The notes beneath the pieces were generated by a model. The model was given only the letters and a program-made list of their open reading frames with translations, ran no database searches and was not told the DNA's origin. Below are positions 63,191 to 64,000 of a DNA stretch of 64,000 nt, piece after piece. Each line of letters opens with the position of its first letter. The first letter of the stretch is position 1. The translations under genes and the position numbers were made by a program. The DNA comes from Numida meleagris (taxonomy: Eukaryota; Chordata; Aves; Galliformes; Numididae), in NCBI RefSeq assembly GCF_002078875.1, contig NC_034413.1, positions 60,632,433 through 60,696,432 of the forward strand, read 5' to 3'.

Positions 63191-64000
63191 GTAATTCTTT
63201 AGATTTAAGAAATAGCATAACTTGTAAGGAGGAAGTTTACAAAATATGTCATCTGAAGACACTGCCATGTTTAATGCATTTGGTGCCAATGATTTGCTTT
63301 CCCTTGCTATGCTGTTTACAGAGCAGCTGGTGCAGAGCTGTTGAGCTTGCTATTGAAGATGAAAGGCTGGTTGTTTTTCAAAGCCCTTTGTGTTTTTTTA
63401 CTCCTAACTGGAGCTGTCAGTGCAGATGCTTTTTATTTCCTTTATAACTGGAGGTCTGAAGTCCCTTCTCTAAAGATTTCCTCAATTCAAAGGAAGATTT
63501 CTTTTGCTCTCAGTCCCAAAAGACTTGGAGTGTCTTTGCTCTTTTGTTTGGGCTGAAGACTCCACAGGCAATGCCAGTGCCTTCGAAGGCGTGCCGAAAA
63601 CCTTTAACCTCCAGACAGCCAATGTCCCATCTGAAGCTCCTTTGATGGAGGCTTAAGGAATTCGGTTTGTCCTGATTGTTTCTGTGGCTTGGGAGTGAGA
63701 ACACTTCTCTTGAACTATAGATGCAGTGAAAATGTTCTGGTGATTATTAATTGTGTTTACAGTAGCAGATAAAAGATGCAGTTTCCTCCCCTGAAACATT
63801 GTCAGAGAAAAAGAGTTAGGTGCTGTACAAACCTCCACTAAGAAGTGCTTACTGAAGTTGTTTAAAAGCCAAGTAATCAAGCTATGGGAGGTCAAGTAAT
63901 TTACCCAAGATCGTGAAAGGATGATGAGACATAGCTGAGAATTGAAAACAAGGTATTGCTTTCATACCTTAACAACTTAATTTGCCTGTTATGTGCCATC
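63191..64000. other. Intergenic or intronic, no gene recognised
   Basis: AT-rich, with only short open frames. One (63341-63556) begins with a signal-peptide-like hydrophobic segment and is discussed as a weak finding. Confidence 0.4.

Noticed and set aside
23906..64000. Search for tRNA, rRNA and processed pseudogenes in the right-hand 40 kb
   Set aside because: No tRNA A/B box pair, rRNA core sequence or recognisable retrocopy was seen by eye; a tRNAscan or Rfam scan could still find weak cases.

Overview
This window is nuclear DNA from a bird, most likely a galliform such as chicken. The evidence is intron-split vertebrate genes, several CR1 LINE fragments with the avian-type 3' tail (repeats of ATTCTATG), a sharp CpG island at a housekeeping promoter, and no bacterial or phage gene organisation. 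I found two protein-coding genes that I can name. They are transcribed divergently from one CpG-island promoter.

Left part (1 to about 9,850, minus strand): the 5' half of IQCB1 (NPHP5), a ciliary transition-zone/centriolar protein. Seven coding exons can be placed, running from the ATG at 9752 to an exon ending at 282. They join in frame and encode 292 residues that align almost without gaps to the N-terminal half of human IQCB1. The exons for the calmodulin-binding IQ motifs and the C-terminal half lie beyond the left edge.

Middle (about 9,500 to 11,100): a CpG island with a bidirectional promoter. The two start codons are 712 bases apart. To the right on the plus strand lies EAF2 (10465-23083), an ELL-associated transcription elongation factor. 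All six coding exons are present and join in frame into a 264-residue protein, followed by a 3' UTR with two polyadenylation signals. Its introns carry CR1 fragments, including a composite sense/antisense/sense CR1 with a degenerate reverse-transcriptase remnant.

Right part (about 23,900 to 64,000): roughly 40 kb with no coding gene I can recognise. It holds scattered CR1 fragments, simple repeats, one tandem duplication, a small second CpG-rich patch near 35.2 kb that looks like a promoter with a YY1 site, and two plausible spliced exons near 61.6 and 63.0 kb. These last could belong to an unannotated transcript or to upstream exons of the next gene. In human the gene after EAF2 is SLC15A2; I did not find any of its coding exons here.

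I found no unusual multi-gene system. The most useful observations are local: paired upstream ORFs at the shared promoter, a tandem splice acceptor in IQCB1, a G-quadruplex-type 10-bp repeat in the promoter, and unexplained transcription-like signals in the 40-kb desert. EAF2 and IQCB1 act in separate processes (transcription elongation and ciliogenesis); the sequence links them only by the shared promoter.
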